Origin: Bacillus piscicola | GTDB lineage: Bacteria; Bacillota; Bacilli; Bacillales; Marinococcaceae | DNA: 64,000 bases | Direction: 5' to 3' | Assembly (NCBI RefSeq): GCF_022458745.1 | Contig: NZ_JAJJJF010000007.1 | Coordinates: 62,001-126,000, forward strand | Shown here: positions 1-8,346 of the stretch, piece by piece | Layout of the letters: every line of letters begins with the position of its first letter | Numbering within the stretch: the stretch's first letter is position 1 | The notes under the pieces: generated by a model | Seen by the model: only the letters and a program-made list of their open reading frames with translations | Told to the model about the DNA's origin: nothing | Databases searched by the model: none | Translations under genes and position numbers: made by a program

Positions 1-811
1 CGACAACAATTAACGTCGCAAGTGGCAGAATAAAATACCAGACGGACGGTTTTCTAGCAGATTCAAACGGCTCCCCGATATCTTCTTCAACCGACGAAAG
101 CGGCACGGCCCCTTCTTCAATGAGCTGGCCGGTTTCCCGGGAACGTTTTTCCGCCTTCGCCATCGGGCCGAAATCTTTTCCCAAAATAACCGTCAGAACA
201 GCCAACAATGATAAAATCGCGTAAAAGTTCCACGGAATTGACTGTAAAAACATTGAGTACGGCTGGGCGTCCACGAGGCTGAGCGCCGCAAAAGAACCGG
301 CAATCACAGACACTTGAAACCCGATCCAATCCGAAACCGGACCGATCGTCGCCATCGGTGCCGCCGTCGCGTCGAGCACGTACGCCAGTTTCTCCCGCGA
401 TACCCGGTAGCGCGCGTTCAAATCCTTCGACGCGTTCCCAACAATCACCGAATTCACATAGTCATTAAAAAATACTAAAATACCAAGAATATACGCAAAT
501 AACAGCGACCGTTTTCCCGACGTGATCCGTTTTTCAAAAGTTCGGATCAGCGCCTGCGTCCCCCCGACTTTAAACAACAACGCAGCCCCGGCACCAAGAA
601 AAGCGATTAACACAAGGAAACGCGCATTCCACGGGTCGATCATGACATCTTTCATCCACGTGAACGTTTCCGCAACGGCTGCAAGCGGATTGCCATTCGC
701 CGCGATGAGACCGCCGACCCAAATACTAATAAACAATGAAAGCAAGACGCGTCTCGTTATAATCGCAAGCGCCACCGCCACGAGCGGCGGAACAATAGAG
801 AGAATGTCCAC
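1..811 (-). CDS. NhaC-family Na+/H+ antiporter, C-terminus outside window
   Basis: Integral membrane secondary transporter, probably exchanging Na+ for H+ at the cell membrane. About 270 N-terminal codons are present. They show a hydrophobic start, several membrane segments, and an NhaC-like FNDYVNSVIVG motif followed by a segment reading APMATIGPVSDW. I start at GTG (809-811) because GGAGGAGGG lies just upstream. A soluble acidic loop (around EEGAVPLSSVEEDIGEPFE) precedes the next membrane segment at the left edge. The family assignment rests on overall pattern; a related organic-anion or amino-acid antiporter is possible. A terminator-like hairpin (897-935) lies in its leader, so expression may be attenuated. 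The role fits a haloalkaliphile. Confidence 0.8.
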   Translation of the reverse strand, partial: MDILSIVPPLVAVALAIITRRVLLSLFISIWVGGLIAANGNPLAAVAETFTWMKDVMIDPWNARFLVLIAFLGAGAALLFKVGGTQALIRTFEKRITSGKRSLLFAYILGILVFFNDYVNSVIVGNASKDLNARYRVSREKLAYVLDATAAPMATIGPVSDWIGFQVSVIAGSFAALSLVDAQPYSMFLQSIPWNFYAILSLLAVLTVILGKDFGPMAKAEKRSRETGQLIEEGAVPLSSVEEDIGEPFESARKPSVWYFILPLATLIVV

Positions 812-896
812 TTCCCTCCTCCTCCCTTCCTATATTTCTACTAACTTATTCTCCTGTTCCCTCCCGTATGTTCCCAGCAATCCCCTTTTTTTCGAC

Positions 897-935
897 AAAA
901 AAGCCAAGCAGAGGATGGAAGCCTCCCTGCTTGGC
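897..935 (-). terminator. Strong minus-strand terminator or attenuator upstream of nhaC-like gene
   Basis: GCCAAGCAG (903-911) pairs with CTGCTTGGC (927-935), with an inner GAGG/CCTC extension. On the minus strand it is followed by a run of six U from 902-897. It sits about 90 bases before the antiporter start codon. It could end read-through from the S-layer side or act as an attenuator. A CCAAGCA copy (minus strand of about 977-983) could compete for the 3' arm. Confidence 0.65.
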
Positions 936-948
936 GGTGGATGATTTG

Positions 949-1183
949 CGGTCTTTTGCATTTTTCATGAGACCTCAATTGCTTGGGGCATGGGCGTTTA
1001 TGGTTTTATCAAGCATTTATAAGACCAAGTTTGGCTGCATCTCCTGCCGTTTTAGTCTTATCAAGCGTTCATGAGACCAAATTGGGCTACATCCCGTACC
1101 GTTCTGGTCTTATCAAGCGTTCATGAGACCAAATTTGGTTGCATTTCATACCGTTTTGGTTTTATAAAGGGGCTTGGAGTCTG
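949..1183. repeat. 52-bp tandem repeat, TGGTCTTAT-type dyad, five units
   Basis: Units start at 949, 1001, 1053, 1105 and 1157, exactly 52 bases apart. Each has a left arm like TGGTCTTAT, a 9-base spacer (CAAGCGTTC in two units) and a right arm ATGAGACCA, which is nearly the reverse complement of the left. The last unit keeps only its left arm clearly. The geometry equals that of the GACGTCAT-type arrays elsewhere in the window, but the arm sequence differs. The array lies between the S-layer gene and the nhaC-like leader. Confidence 0.9.
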
Positions 1184-1220
1184 GTTTCGGCTGAATTTCC
1201 TTCCCGACTTCTCGATAACG

Positions 1221-1249
1221 AAAGAACCTGCCGCGTGGGCAGGTTCTTC
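1221..1249. terminator. Hairpin terminator after S-layer gene
   Basis: AGAACCTGCC (1223-1232) pairs with GGCAGGTTCT (1238-1247) over a five-base loop, eight bases beyond the S-layer stop codon. The U tract is short on either strand, so termination may be partial. Confidence 0.7.
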
Positions 1250-1256
1250 TCCAAAT

Positions 1257-3986
1257 TTATTCAGCTGATGCTTCTTCTTGGACTGCGTCTACTACAAACG
1301 TTTTACCGCCGAATAGGTCTTTCATTTTCACAATCGCTTTTTTATCGTTTGCGGAGTACGTTGTTTCTTCAACCATGTAGTCTTCCAGATCCGCGTCGCT
1401 TGAGCTAAGTTCTTCCAAATCTTTTATCTTACCTTCGGACGTTAACGTCAGTGAATCCGTTCCTTCAGCAAGGGTAAGATTGCTGATCTGTGGAAGGGTG
1501 TTTTCTACTTCGACTTCTACTTGGCCGAGCGTCGTTACGAAGTCACCTTCGATTTGCTCCAAGTAAAGGGTTGCTGTACCTTCGGTGCGGCCGTATGCTT
1601 CAAAGCCATCGGCTGCTTCTGCTGCGGTAAGAGACATCGTTTCTGTCTCACCATCATTTGCAAGGCTGGCAACGGCTTTATTGCTTGTACGTACTTGCAG
1701 CTCGCCGTCTAAATTACCAAGTACATCTTCCAGTTCATCCTCAGAGAGGGTGATGCCTTCGAATGTACCTGTTGCTGTCACAGCGAATGCTAAATCTGCA
1801 TCGTCATTAGCAACACTGCCTTCTGTTGCAGCGTCTGCTAGATCAACAGTTTCTGGGTCTGCTTCAAGATCTAATTCGTCAAAGCCTTCCAGCTCCAAGA
1901 ACTCAAGGTTTGTCGATCCAAGATTAGCGCCGTCATAAGCAAAATCGATTGTATATTCTCCGGAGGCATTCTCTGGGAACGTTACGTTAAATGTGCCGTC
2001 TGCTTGTACGGTCGCAACATCCGTTGTTTCCGCTCCATCTGCATCCGTAATCGTATAGGAGATTTCTTCACCTTCTCCAAACGGCTCACCATATTGGTCT
2101 ACAACGGTAAACGTACCGGTTGTCGCATTCGTTGTATAACGCTTCGTTGTGTCATCTTCAGCAATGCCGGACACTTCTTGATCGGCTACAACTTTGACAT
2201 CGATCGTAACCGTGTCTTCAACCCCTTCAAATTCTGCTGTCAGCGTTGTTTCTCCTTCACCGACTACTTGGAGACCGTTGTCCATGTCGTAGTATGCAAC
2301 TTGGATGTCATCGGATGTGACAGATTCCAAGGTAGCGTTGTTCAGATCGTCTGCGTCTAATTCTTCGCCAAAGGCATTTTCTGCAGCTGTCGCTTTTATT
2401 TTCAATCCTTCATTAGCACTTGTAACGTAATCACGTTTCCATTCATCGTCTCCATCGAAAAATGCCACGTCTGTTACTTCGGCAATATTTGTTTCACCGT
2501 GAACGTCAACAGTCTGTTCTTCAGACTTCACGGTGTTGCCGTCTTCATCGGTAATTTCTACCGCGTAACGGAAGCTCTCCCCTGCAAGGTCGCTGGCATC
2601 AACGACTCCGTTATCACCATAAACCTCGCCTGTCTTGCTGTATTTAAATGCAACATCGTAGCCTGCTTCTTCTAGAGCTTCCACAGAAAGATTACGGAAA
2701 CCGTTGACTGTAAAGGCAAGCTTCTGATCTGCCGCACTACGGATCGATGTCGTGGTTGCTTCCACGGACTCTACGTCGATTGTGTCATAGTCAAAGTCGT
2801 ATTCGAAGCCGTTCACAACGAGAGTACCGGTTGTTCCTTCGAGATCGTTGTCCGCGTGTTCAACCGTAATCGTCTTGCGGTCGTCACTGATTGTTACACC
2901 AGTAATGTCAACGTCTGTTTGGTCATCCCCGTTCACTACGGCAACGTCTAGTTTCTCCTCCACGTCTTCTTCGTCCCAGTCTTCATTCAAGGCATTGTCA
3001 AGCTCAATATCGAAGCTTCCGGTAGAAACAGGAGTGATGTCTGCAACGGTGATATCATACATACCGGCGCCTTTTATCGATTGACCGGTCGCTTTTCCTT
3101 GATACTGAAGTTCATAGCTGATTTCTGCATCTTGCTCTTCCGTAGTCAGACGAACGACGCTTCCGGCGGCGTCTTGGCTTGCTTCGGAGTCGGATGGCTT
3201 AATGATTTCTGCATCGAGTACGGCCAATTCTGGCTCGAAGGTGAAGTCTTCGGCGTTTACGTCTTCCATTTCACCGTTAAAGCTTACTTCGACGGTGGTG
3301 TTGTTCACGGCTGTTGCGTTCACGACGCCTGTTTCTTTTGCTTGGTCGACTTTCATCGCTCGGTCAAGGAACGCAGCGAATTGCGCGCGTGTTACTGTTT
3401 CTTTCGGGCGGAAATTACCGCTTGCTGTTTTCGTAATATCATATTGTGCAAGAATTTCAATGTTATTGCGGTGGCTTTCGTGTGCTTCCTCGAGGTCCTT
3501 GACGTCAGCGTCTACTCCTGCTTTTTCGTCAAAGCCGAATGCCCGCACAAGGATGGAAGCCATTTGTTCACGGGACAGATCCATGCCCGCTGCGAATTGC
3601 GTGTTATCTTCGCGGCCTTTAATGAGACCTGCTTCTTTCACTGCTGCTGCAGCCGGTGTGAAGTAGCTTTCTTCGGACAAGTCTTCAAAAGGCGGCTCCA
3701 CATTTTCATTAACAGGAAGGTCAAACGCTTCCACCAACATGGCTGCTACCTGGCCGCGGTTGATTTCCTGTCCCGGCCGGTATGTACCATCTTTATAACC
3801 GCCGATGATTCCTTGCTCCGCGAGGTTCTGGATGGAGCTAGACGCCCAGTAGTCGTCCGATACGTCTGGAAATGCTGCTGCCGCATCTGCCGTTACCGGT
3901 GCCACTGCCCCAAATGTTGTCGCTACAACGGCAGCGGATACAGAACCTGCTAAAAATTTACGATACGATTTTGGTTGATAAGCCAA
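1257..3986 (-). CDS. S-layer protein with three SLH domains (909 aa)
   Basis: Secreted surface-lattice protein. Residues 1-36 form a signal peptide ending near ADAAA. Three SLH domains follow (about 37-90, 100-155 and 160-215), with the usual F-x-D-V/L and G-x-x-x-G-x-x-x-G-x-F/Y-x-P-x-x-x-x-T/N-R patterns. These normally anchor proteins to pyruvylated secondary cell-wall polymer. The remaining ~690 residues are Ig-like beta-rich modules, very acidic and Cys-free, as expected for a salt-exposed protein. AGGAGG precedes the ATG. It is flanked by a terminator and, about 180 bases upstream, by an attenuator-like structure. A smaller SLH protein lies at 54612-56138. Its size and composition suggest the main S-layer subunit, which is an inference. 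Confidence 0.93.
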   Translation of the reverse strand: MAYQPKSYRKFLAGSVSAAVVATTFGAVAPVTADAAAAFPDVSDDYWASSSIQNLAEQGIIGGYKDGTYRPGQEINRGQVAAMLVEAFDLPVNENVEPPFEDLSEESYFTPAAAAVKEAGLIKGREDNTQFAAGMDLSREQMASILVRAFGFDEKAGVDADVKDLEEAHESHRNNIEILAQYDITKTASGNFRPKETVTRAQFAAFLDRAMKVDQAKETGVVNATAVNNTTVEVSFNGEMEDVNAEDFTFEPELAVLDAEIIKPSDSEASQDAAGSVVRLTTEEQDAEISYELQYQGKATGQSIKGAGMYDITVADITPVSTGSFDIELDNALNEDWDEEDVEEKLDVAVVNGDDQTDVDITGVTISDDRKTITVEHADNDLEGTTGTLVVNGFEYDFDYDTIDVESVEATTTSIRSAADQKLAFTVNGFRNLSVEALEEAGYDVAFKYSKTGEVYGDNGVVDASDLAGESFRYAVEITDEDGNTVKSEEQTVDVHGETNIAEVTDVAFFDGDDEWKRDYVTSANEGLKIKATAAENAFGEELDADDLNNATLESVTSDDIQVAYYDMDNGLQVVGEGETTLTAEFEGVEDTVTIDVKVVADQEVSGIAEDDTTKRYTTNATTGTFTVVDQYGEPFGEGEEISYTITDADGAETTDVATVQADGTFNVTFPENASGEYTIDFAYDGANLGSTNLEFLELEGFDELDLEADPETVDLADAATEGSVANDDADLAFAVTATGTFEGITLSEDELEDVLGNLDGELQVRTSNKAVASLANDGETETMSLTAAEAADGFEAYGRTEGTATLYLEQIEGDFVTTLGQVEVEVENTLPQISNLTLAEGTDSLTLTSEGKIKDLEELSSSDADLEDYMVEETTYSANDKKAIVKMKDLFGGKTFVVDAVQEEASAE

Positions 3987-4169
3987 AACAATTCCTCCTT
4001 CTATCTAGTAAACTATCAATTCTAATAATAACCATTATTCCACGTCGAAGGGTGATACAGGAACAGCTGTAACTATTTTGTTGTTTTCCTGTAAGAAAAG
4101 AGATTTAAACATAATAGTGGTAATCTACCCATTTCTCTCCCTGACGTATTTTATTCTAGCACTGATACG

Positions 4170-4270
4170 GTAGAAAAAAAGTACTCTGCCGGATTAGGTA
4201 ACTATTGCATGTTACCCCCTGTATTTCCCAACACTGGCAGAGTGGGATACCCTCATCACATTGCCAGCCC
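4170..4270 (-). promoter_or_regulatory. Candidate attenuator in the S-layer gene leader
   Basis: On the minus strand ACTCTGCC (complement of 4236-4243) pairs with GGCAGAGT (complement of 4183-4190). An inner GGTAAC/GTTACC stem (4197-4202 with 4211-4216) and a run of seven U (4174-4180) make a terminator. The upstream CTGGCA (complement of 4262-4267) can instead pair with TGCCAG (complement of 4234-4239), which overlaps the terminator's 5' arm. Two mutually exclusive stems before a U-run is the layout of riboswitches and attenuators. It matches no riboswitch class I recognise. Confidence 0.5.
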
Positions 4271-4281
4271 CGTTCCTTTTG

Positions 4282-4309
4282 TAAACTTTTTAAAAATTTC
4301 AGCAAATAT
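4282..4309 (+). promoter_or_regulatory. Possible sigma-D-type promoter for the chemoreceptor
   Basis: TAAA (4282-4285), a 16-base spacer and GCAAATAT (4302-4309) match the sigma-D pattern TAAA-N15/16-GCCGATAT at most positions. It lies 93 bases before the chemoreceptor start. Chemoreceptors belong to the sigma-D regulon in Bacillus. Confidence 0.35.
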
Positions 4310-4401
4310 AGTGGTTATTATTTCCTGCTTGTGATATAAATAAAAGTATACATATATTCATAGGTCTATATACCCTTTCTCATGAAGGAGCGAAATGCGT
4401 T

Positions 4402-6114
4402 ATGCTGACTAAATTTAAGTGGCAAAATCTTAGCATTGGTTGGAAATACAGTACCGCCCTCATCACGACAATCGTCTTATTTATGCTTGCCTCTGCTGTT
4501 ATTTTTGTACTGCTCGGTAGCATGCGAGACAACATCAACGCGATGGACGAGCGTTCCGAACGTGCGGTGAATTTCACGGAGATGATTTCGCTCTTTCGGG
4601 CAAAAGACACACGTATCGCCGACTACATCCTGACAAAAGACCATGCGCTCCTCCAAGAGTACCAGGCGCACCGCAATGATTTTACCGCCCTGCAAGATAC
4701 CATGGAACCATTAATGACGACGGATGAGCAAGTAAAGCTATTTAAGCAGATTCAGGCGAATGACCAAGAGACGGATACGATCTTTTTTGATTCGATCATC
4801 CCGGCTGTCGAACGGGCTGATAACGTACAAGTGCTTCTGCAACGAGACAACCTTGTGAAGCTACGCGCGGAGACGAATCACCATTTAACCGAGTTAAAAA
4901 ACATCGTCGATGCAGAACACCGCAGTGCTGTCAGAAACGCGGTCCATGCCAGTGGAAGTGCGGTGTGGACACTGCTTCTTTCTGTGGCGATTGCTGCCGT
5001 GTTAGGAGCTATAACACTCTGGTTCGTCAACCGCCGTATCCAGCGGAATTTACACCAAGTTGTCGATGTTAGTAAGGAGATTGCGGACGGCAACTTGGCA
5101 GTAGACACGATTTCCTATGATGGAAAAGATGAGATCGGCCAATTGGCGCTCGGGTTCAATACCATGCGCGGCCACCTCCGAACGATGATCGAGCAGATTC
5201 AGGACATTGCGGAAAAAGTGAACAGACAGAGTGAAGGGCTGACTGACTCTTCCCAACAGGTGACGACAGGTGCCGAGCAAATTGCGTCTACCATGGGTGA
5301 CCTTTCAGCCGGCGCCGAAGAACAAGCAGGTGCCTCCTCCGAGATCTCCAGCTTCGTACGTGATTTAAATAAACAAATTCATGTGACAAACGAAGACAGT
5401 GAAACGCTGGCCCACTCGTCACGGGACGTGTTTAACATGTCGCGGGAAGGGATGGAACAGATGGAGGTATCGGTACAGCAAATGAACGACATCACGGCGC
5501 TCGTGACCGATACGGCCGACAAAGTACAGGGACTCGACCGACGCTCGGCAGAAATTTCTAAATTAGTGGAAGTCATTGAAGGAATTGCCGACCAAACGAA
5601 CTTGCTCGCCTTAAACGCAGCCATCGAAGCAGCCCGTGCCGGCGAAGCGGGAAGAGGCTTTTCTGTCGTCGCCGAAGAAGTGAAGAAGCTTGCCGAACAA
5701 GTAGGATATTCCGTTTCCGACATTACCTCAATCATTGAAGGGATTCAGGAAGAGACGAAGACGGTCGTTCACTCCTTACAAAAAGGCCATGAGAAAACCG
5801 AAGCCGGGAATGAACAGATCACCACGAGTCTCGAGTATTTTACCTCCATCAATGATTCGATTTCCGATATGCGCGGCCGCATTCAAAATATTGCCACGAG
5901 CTTAACAGACATTGCTTCGAACAGTGAAAAAGTCACCCAGTCTGCTGACGAGATCTCTGCCAACTCAGAAGAAACGGCAGCCGGAATCGAGCAAAGTTCC
6001 GCCACCGCCCAGCAGCAAAGCTCCTCGATGCAAGAAGTAGCCGGAAGCGCCGAAACGCTCTCCCGCTTAGCCGTTGATCTGAATGACCTCGTGCGTACCT
6101 TTAGACTTTCCTAG
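4402..6114 (+). CDS. Methyl-accepting chemotaxis protein (570 aa)
   Basis: Membrane chemoreceptor that controls CheA. Order: membrane segment at about 15-37; extracellular four-helix-type ligand domain (about 38-190); second membrane segment (about 192-213); HAMP domain (to about 265); long cytoplasmic coiled coil. The conserved signalling hairpin tip is at about 392-422 ([20 protein letters not shown]). The Gln/Glu-rich helices (for example [13 protein letters not shown] and [13 protein letters not shown]) hold likely methylation sites. AAGGAG lies 11 bases before ATG 4402; the nearer ATG at 4395 is out of frame. The gene stands alone, divergent from the S-layer gene. Ligand unknown. Confidence 0.95.
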   Translation: MLTKFKWQNLSIGWKYSTALITTIVLFMLASAVIFVLLGSMRDNINAMDERSERAVNFTEMISLFRAKDTRIADYILTKDHALLQEYQAHRNDFTALQDTMEPLMTTDEQVKLFKQIQANDQETDTIFFDSIIPAVERADNVQVLLQRDNLVKLRAETNHHLTELKNIVDAEHRSAVRNAVHASGSAVWTLLLSVAIAAVLGAITLWFVNRRIQRNLHQVVDVSKEIADGNLAVDTISYDGKDEIGQLALGFNTMRGHLRTMIEQIQDIAEKVNRQSEGLTDSSQQVTTGAEQIASTMGDLSAGAEEQAGASSEISSFVRDLNKQIHVTNEDSETLAHSSRDVFNMSREGMEQMEVSVQQMNDITALVTDTADKVQGLDRRSAEISKLVEVIEGIADQTNLLALNAAIEAARAGEAGRGFSVVAEEVKKLAEQVGYSVSDITSIIEGIQEETKTVVHSLQKGHEKTEAGNEQITTSLEYFTSINDSISDMRGRIQNIATSLTDIASNSEKVTQSADEISANSEETAAGIEQSSATAQQQSSSMQEVAGSAETLSRLAVDLNDLVRTFRLS

Positions 6115-6224
6115 AAAAGATCTGACAAACCGTAAGAGGGTGTTTCGGCCCCCTCTTAATCTCTCATAGACTTTGTTGATTCGCTGTGTTATGAATTAGG
6201 GACGTAAGCTTTTTTCAAAATTTC

Positions 6225-6425
6225 ATAACGAGTTATTCGGGCGGCTGTTTTTTCAGCCTTAATAGGGAAGCTGGTGTCATTCCAGCACTGCCCCCGCAAC
6301 TGTAATAGTGGACGAAATGATAACAACCACTGCACGGGCTGCGCTTTTTTAAAAAGCAAGACTGTGCGGGAAGGATCAGAGTAGGAGGAAGCTTAAGTCA
6401 GGAGACCTGCCCGGGTAACATCTTT
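6225..6425 (+). ncRNA. Cobalamin (AdoCbl/B12) riboswitch
   Basis: The classic conserved blocks are present in order: GGGAAGCTGGTG, CCAGCACTGCCCCCGCAACT and, after a variable helix, AAGTCAGGAGACCTGCC (the B12 box region). The intervening stem loops pair as expected. The following terminator (6510-6534) gives an expression platform before the CbiW-like gene. B12 binding should reduce expression of that gene. Confidence 0.93.
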
Positions 6426-6509
6426 TCAAATCTCCGGGGAAATGAGGTGTGAAAGTTTAGCTAATAACGGGCGCAACATGGTGTCACCTGCGCTTTTTAT
6501 AGAAGCCAG

Positions 6510-6534
6510 ACTCTTCCCACACGGAAGGGTTTTT
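6510..6534 (+). terminator. Expression-platform terminator of the B12 riboswitch
   Basis: ACTCTTCC pairs with GGAAGGGT around a CACAC loop, followed by seven T (6531-6536 region). It lies between the riboswitch and the RBS of the next gene. Confidence 0.8.
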
Positions 6535-6563
6535 TTAGTATGAATTGAGGAGAGATAGCAGTT

Positions 6564-6929
6564 ATGGCAACGTGGAATCTCGAAAGCACGCGGCATCATC
6601 TGCTGATTTGTAACGGCGGGAGCTGCATGAAAAACGGCGCGGAAGCATTAACAACAGCCGTACGAACAGCAATTAAAACAAACCATCTGGACGATTATAT
6701 CCACACAACGCGGACTCGCTGCAATGGCCGCTGCCGTGACAAATGTGTACTCATCGCATACCCGGAAGGCCACTGGTACAAAAACATGGTCCCAGCGGAC
6801 GCCCCGTCGTTGATTGAATCGCTGAAAAGCAATACGGCCTACCTCCCTAAACTCAGCCACTCCTTTACTGGCGAGGGATTCGCGAGGAAAGACGGCATCG
6901 AAAGCGGACGGGACAAGCCTGCAGAATGA
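6564..6929 (+). CDS. CbiW-like (2Fe-2S) thioredoxin-like ferredoxin (121 aa)
   Basis: Small soluble protein with the thioredoxin-like 2Fe-2S ferredoxin pattern: ICNGGSC near residue 16-21 and RCNGRCRDKC about 35 residues later, supplying the cluster cysteines. CbiW proteins of this type open some Bacillus cobalamin operons, where they are thought to serve corrin-ring biosynthesis or redox. Here the gene is the only one under the B12 riboswitch: a hairpin terminator and then a satellite array follow. RBS GAGGAGA lies upstream of ATG. The acidic C-terminal tail resembles no known domain. It may be a remnant of a lost operon or a stand-alone B12-linked redox protein. Confidence 0.75.
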   Translation: MATWNLESTRHHLLICNGGSCMKNGAEALTTAVRTAIKTNHLDDYIHTTRTRCNGRCRDKCVLIAYPEGHWYKNMVPADAPSLIESLKSNTAYLPKLSHSFTGEGFARKDGIESGRDKPAE

Positions 6930-6980
6930 ACGAGCCACCGGGGATCATGATGAACGGATGCACGTCTTGTTCCTCTAATA

Positions 6981-7008
6981 CGGCAAGACCCCGGTTTTGC
7001 CGGTTTTG
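6981..7008 (+). terminator. Terminator after the CbiW-like gene
   Basis: CGGCAAGACC (6981-6990) pairs with GGTTTTGCCG (6993-7002), allowing one G-U pair, followed by GTTTTG. Confidence 0.6.
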
Positions 7009-7027
7009 TCCCACCCAGCAGACTTCG

Positions 7028-7782
7028 CGACGCCATTCCGCTTCTATGGCGTCGCTATTTTTGTGTGCCGCGATTTTGATGACATCATTCACCCCCTATG
7101 ACGCTACTATTTTCGCCAACCATAGTTTTCACGACTTCATTCATCCCCTATGATGCCGTTATTTTCATCAGACACAAGTTTCACGGCTTCATTCAACCCC
7201 TATGACGTCACTATTTTAACCAGCCACAGTTTTCACGACTTCATTCAACCCCGATGACGTCACTATTTCTGCCAAGCACGATTTTCAAGACGCCATTCAC
7301 TCCCTATGATGCTGCTATTTCCGACAACCGCTCTTTTCGCGACTCCATTCACTCCCTATGACGTCGCTATTCCCACCAACCACGATTTTCACGACTTCAT
7401 TCAACCCCGATGACGTCACTATTTCCCCCATCCACAACTCTCATGACGTCATCCACTCCCTATGACGTCGCTATCTCTGCCAACCGCGATTTTCACAACT
7501 TCATCCAATCCCTATGATGCTTCTATTTTCAACAACCCCAAGTTTCACAACGCCATTCACTCCCTATGACGTCGCTATTCCCACCAACCACGATTTTCAC
7601 GACTTCATTCACTCTCTATGACGTCGCTATTTCCGACAACCGCGATTTTCACAACTTCATCCAATCCCTATGATGCTTCTATTTTCGCCAACCGCGATTT
7701 TCACGACGTCATTCACACTCTTTGACGCCACCGTTTCCGCCATCCACGGTTTTCACGACGTCATTCACCTTTTCCGCAGTCA
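7028..7782. repeat. 52-bp dyad satellite array, 15 units
   Basis: Units begin at 7028 and continue every 52 bases to 7756, so phase is kept across 14 steps without a net indel. The typical unit is arm CGACTTCAT or CGACGTCAT, a 9-base spacer, arm ATGACGTCG or ATGACGTCA, then about 25 bases rich in TATTTTC and TTTTCACGA. The first unit (7028-7054) is a perfect dyad, CGACGCCAT/ATGGCGTCG, with paired changes on both arms. The array fills the gap between two convergent genes and holds no credible gene. Confidence 0.95.
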
Positions 7783-7820
7783 AAAAAACCAGCCCCGCTC
7801 TAAAAGGGACTGGTTTTTCT
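7782..7820 (-). terminator. Terminator of the 8232 lipoprotein gene
   Basis: Minus strand: AAAACCAGTCCC and GGGGCTGG arms (plus 7787-7796 and 7805-7816) followed by a run of T. It lies just past the lipoprotein stop. Confidence 0.8.
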
Positions 7821-7821
7821 G

Positions 7822-8232
7822 TTATTCGAGTGTTTCCTGGGTGATCATTTCTCCGTCTTGGGCGATGATGAGGTCGACGGGTTGATCGGGGTATTTTTCC
7901 CGGATCATATCTTGGTATTTCGTGAGCCATTCTTCGTTCCATTCTTGATCCGCGGCAAGCTGAATGTCGATGTTGACAGACTGGCCGTCCTCCTCGGAAT
8001 CAACGGTTTGTACCATAGCTTCGTCGACTTCTTCTTCGGCTGCGAGCTGGTCCTGTAAATCAGCGTCGCTGTCGAGCTCGGCAGCAGGCGGCTTTTCTTC
8101 TTCAGCCTGTGGTTGTTCTTCTTCCGCTTCTTGATTTGTATCTCCCTCGTTATCATCTGACGAACAGCCGACTACGCTGAGAATCGCTGCTGCGAGTGTC
8201 GTCAGTAAGAGCCATTTTCGAATTGACATCAT
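7822..8232 (-). CDS. Small acidic lipoprotein of unknown function (136 aa)
   Basis: An N-terminal membrane segment ends in a lipobox (SVVGC, Cys 23), so the protein should be lipid-anchored outside the membrane. A low-complexity Glu/Gln/Asp linker runs to about residue 60. The C-terminal ~75 residues are a compact domain (MVQTVDSEEDGQSVNIDIQ to MITQETLE) that I do not recognise. AAAGGGG precedes two adjacent ATG codons (8232 and 8229). A single-gene unit with its own terminator. Confidence 0.75.
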   Translation of the reverse strand: MMSIRKWLLLTTLAAAILSVVGCSSDDNEGDTNQEAEEEQPQAEEEKPPAAELDSDADLQDQLAAEEEVDEAMVQTVDSEEDGQSVNIDIQLAADQEWNEEWLTKYQDMIREKYPDQPVDLIIAQDGEMITQETLE

Positions 8233-8321
8233 AAGTGAGAACCCCTTTTCTTTCGAAGTATACTCCCATTCTACCTAAAAACCAGGGACACGCAAAGTCG
8301 CTACATGTTCCTTTTGATCAA

Positions 8322-8346
8322 AGAGAGGGGCTCGTCGCCCTCTCTC
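8322..8346 (-). terminator. Hairpin after the RND transporter gene
   Basis: GAGAGGG (8323-8329) pairs with CCCTCTC (8338-8344) right after the RND stop codon. The U tract on the minus strand is weak (CTTTGATC). Confidence 0.55.

Noticed and set aside
3081-3953. 290-codon open frame on the plus strand within the S-layer gene
   Set aside because: It is antisense to a clear SLH protein and has Cys/Phe-rich composition typical of a shadow frame.
6926-7153. Small Cys-rich ORF overlapping the CbiW-like stop (ATGA)
   Set aside because: It crosses a terminator and runs into the satellite array; no recognised domain and no separate RBS.
7028-7782. CRISPR array
   Set aside because: The units have no fixed repeat with variable spacers; all parts vary and there are no cas genes. 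The arms are dyads and the period is constant at 52.
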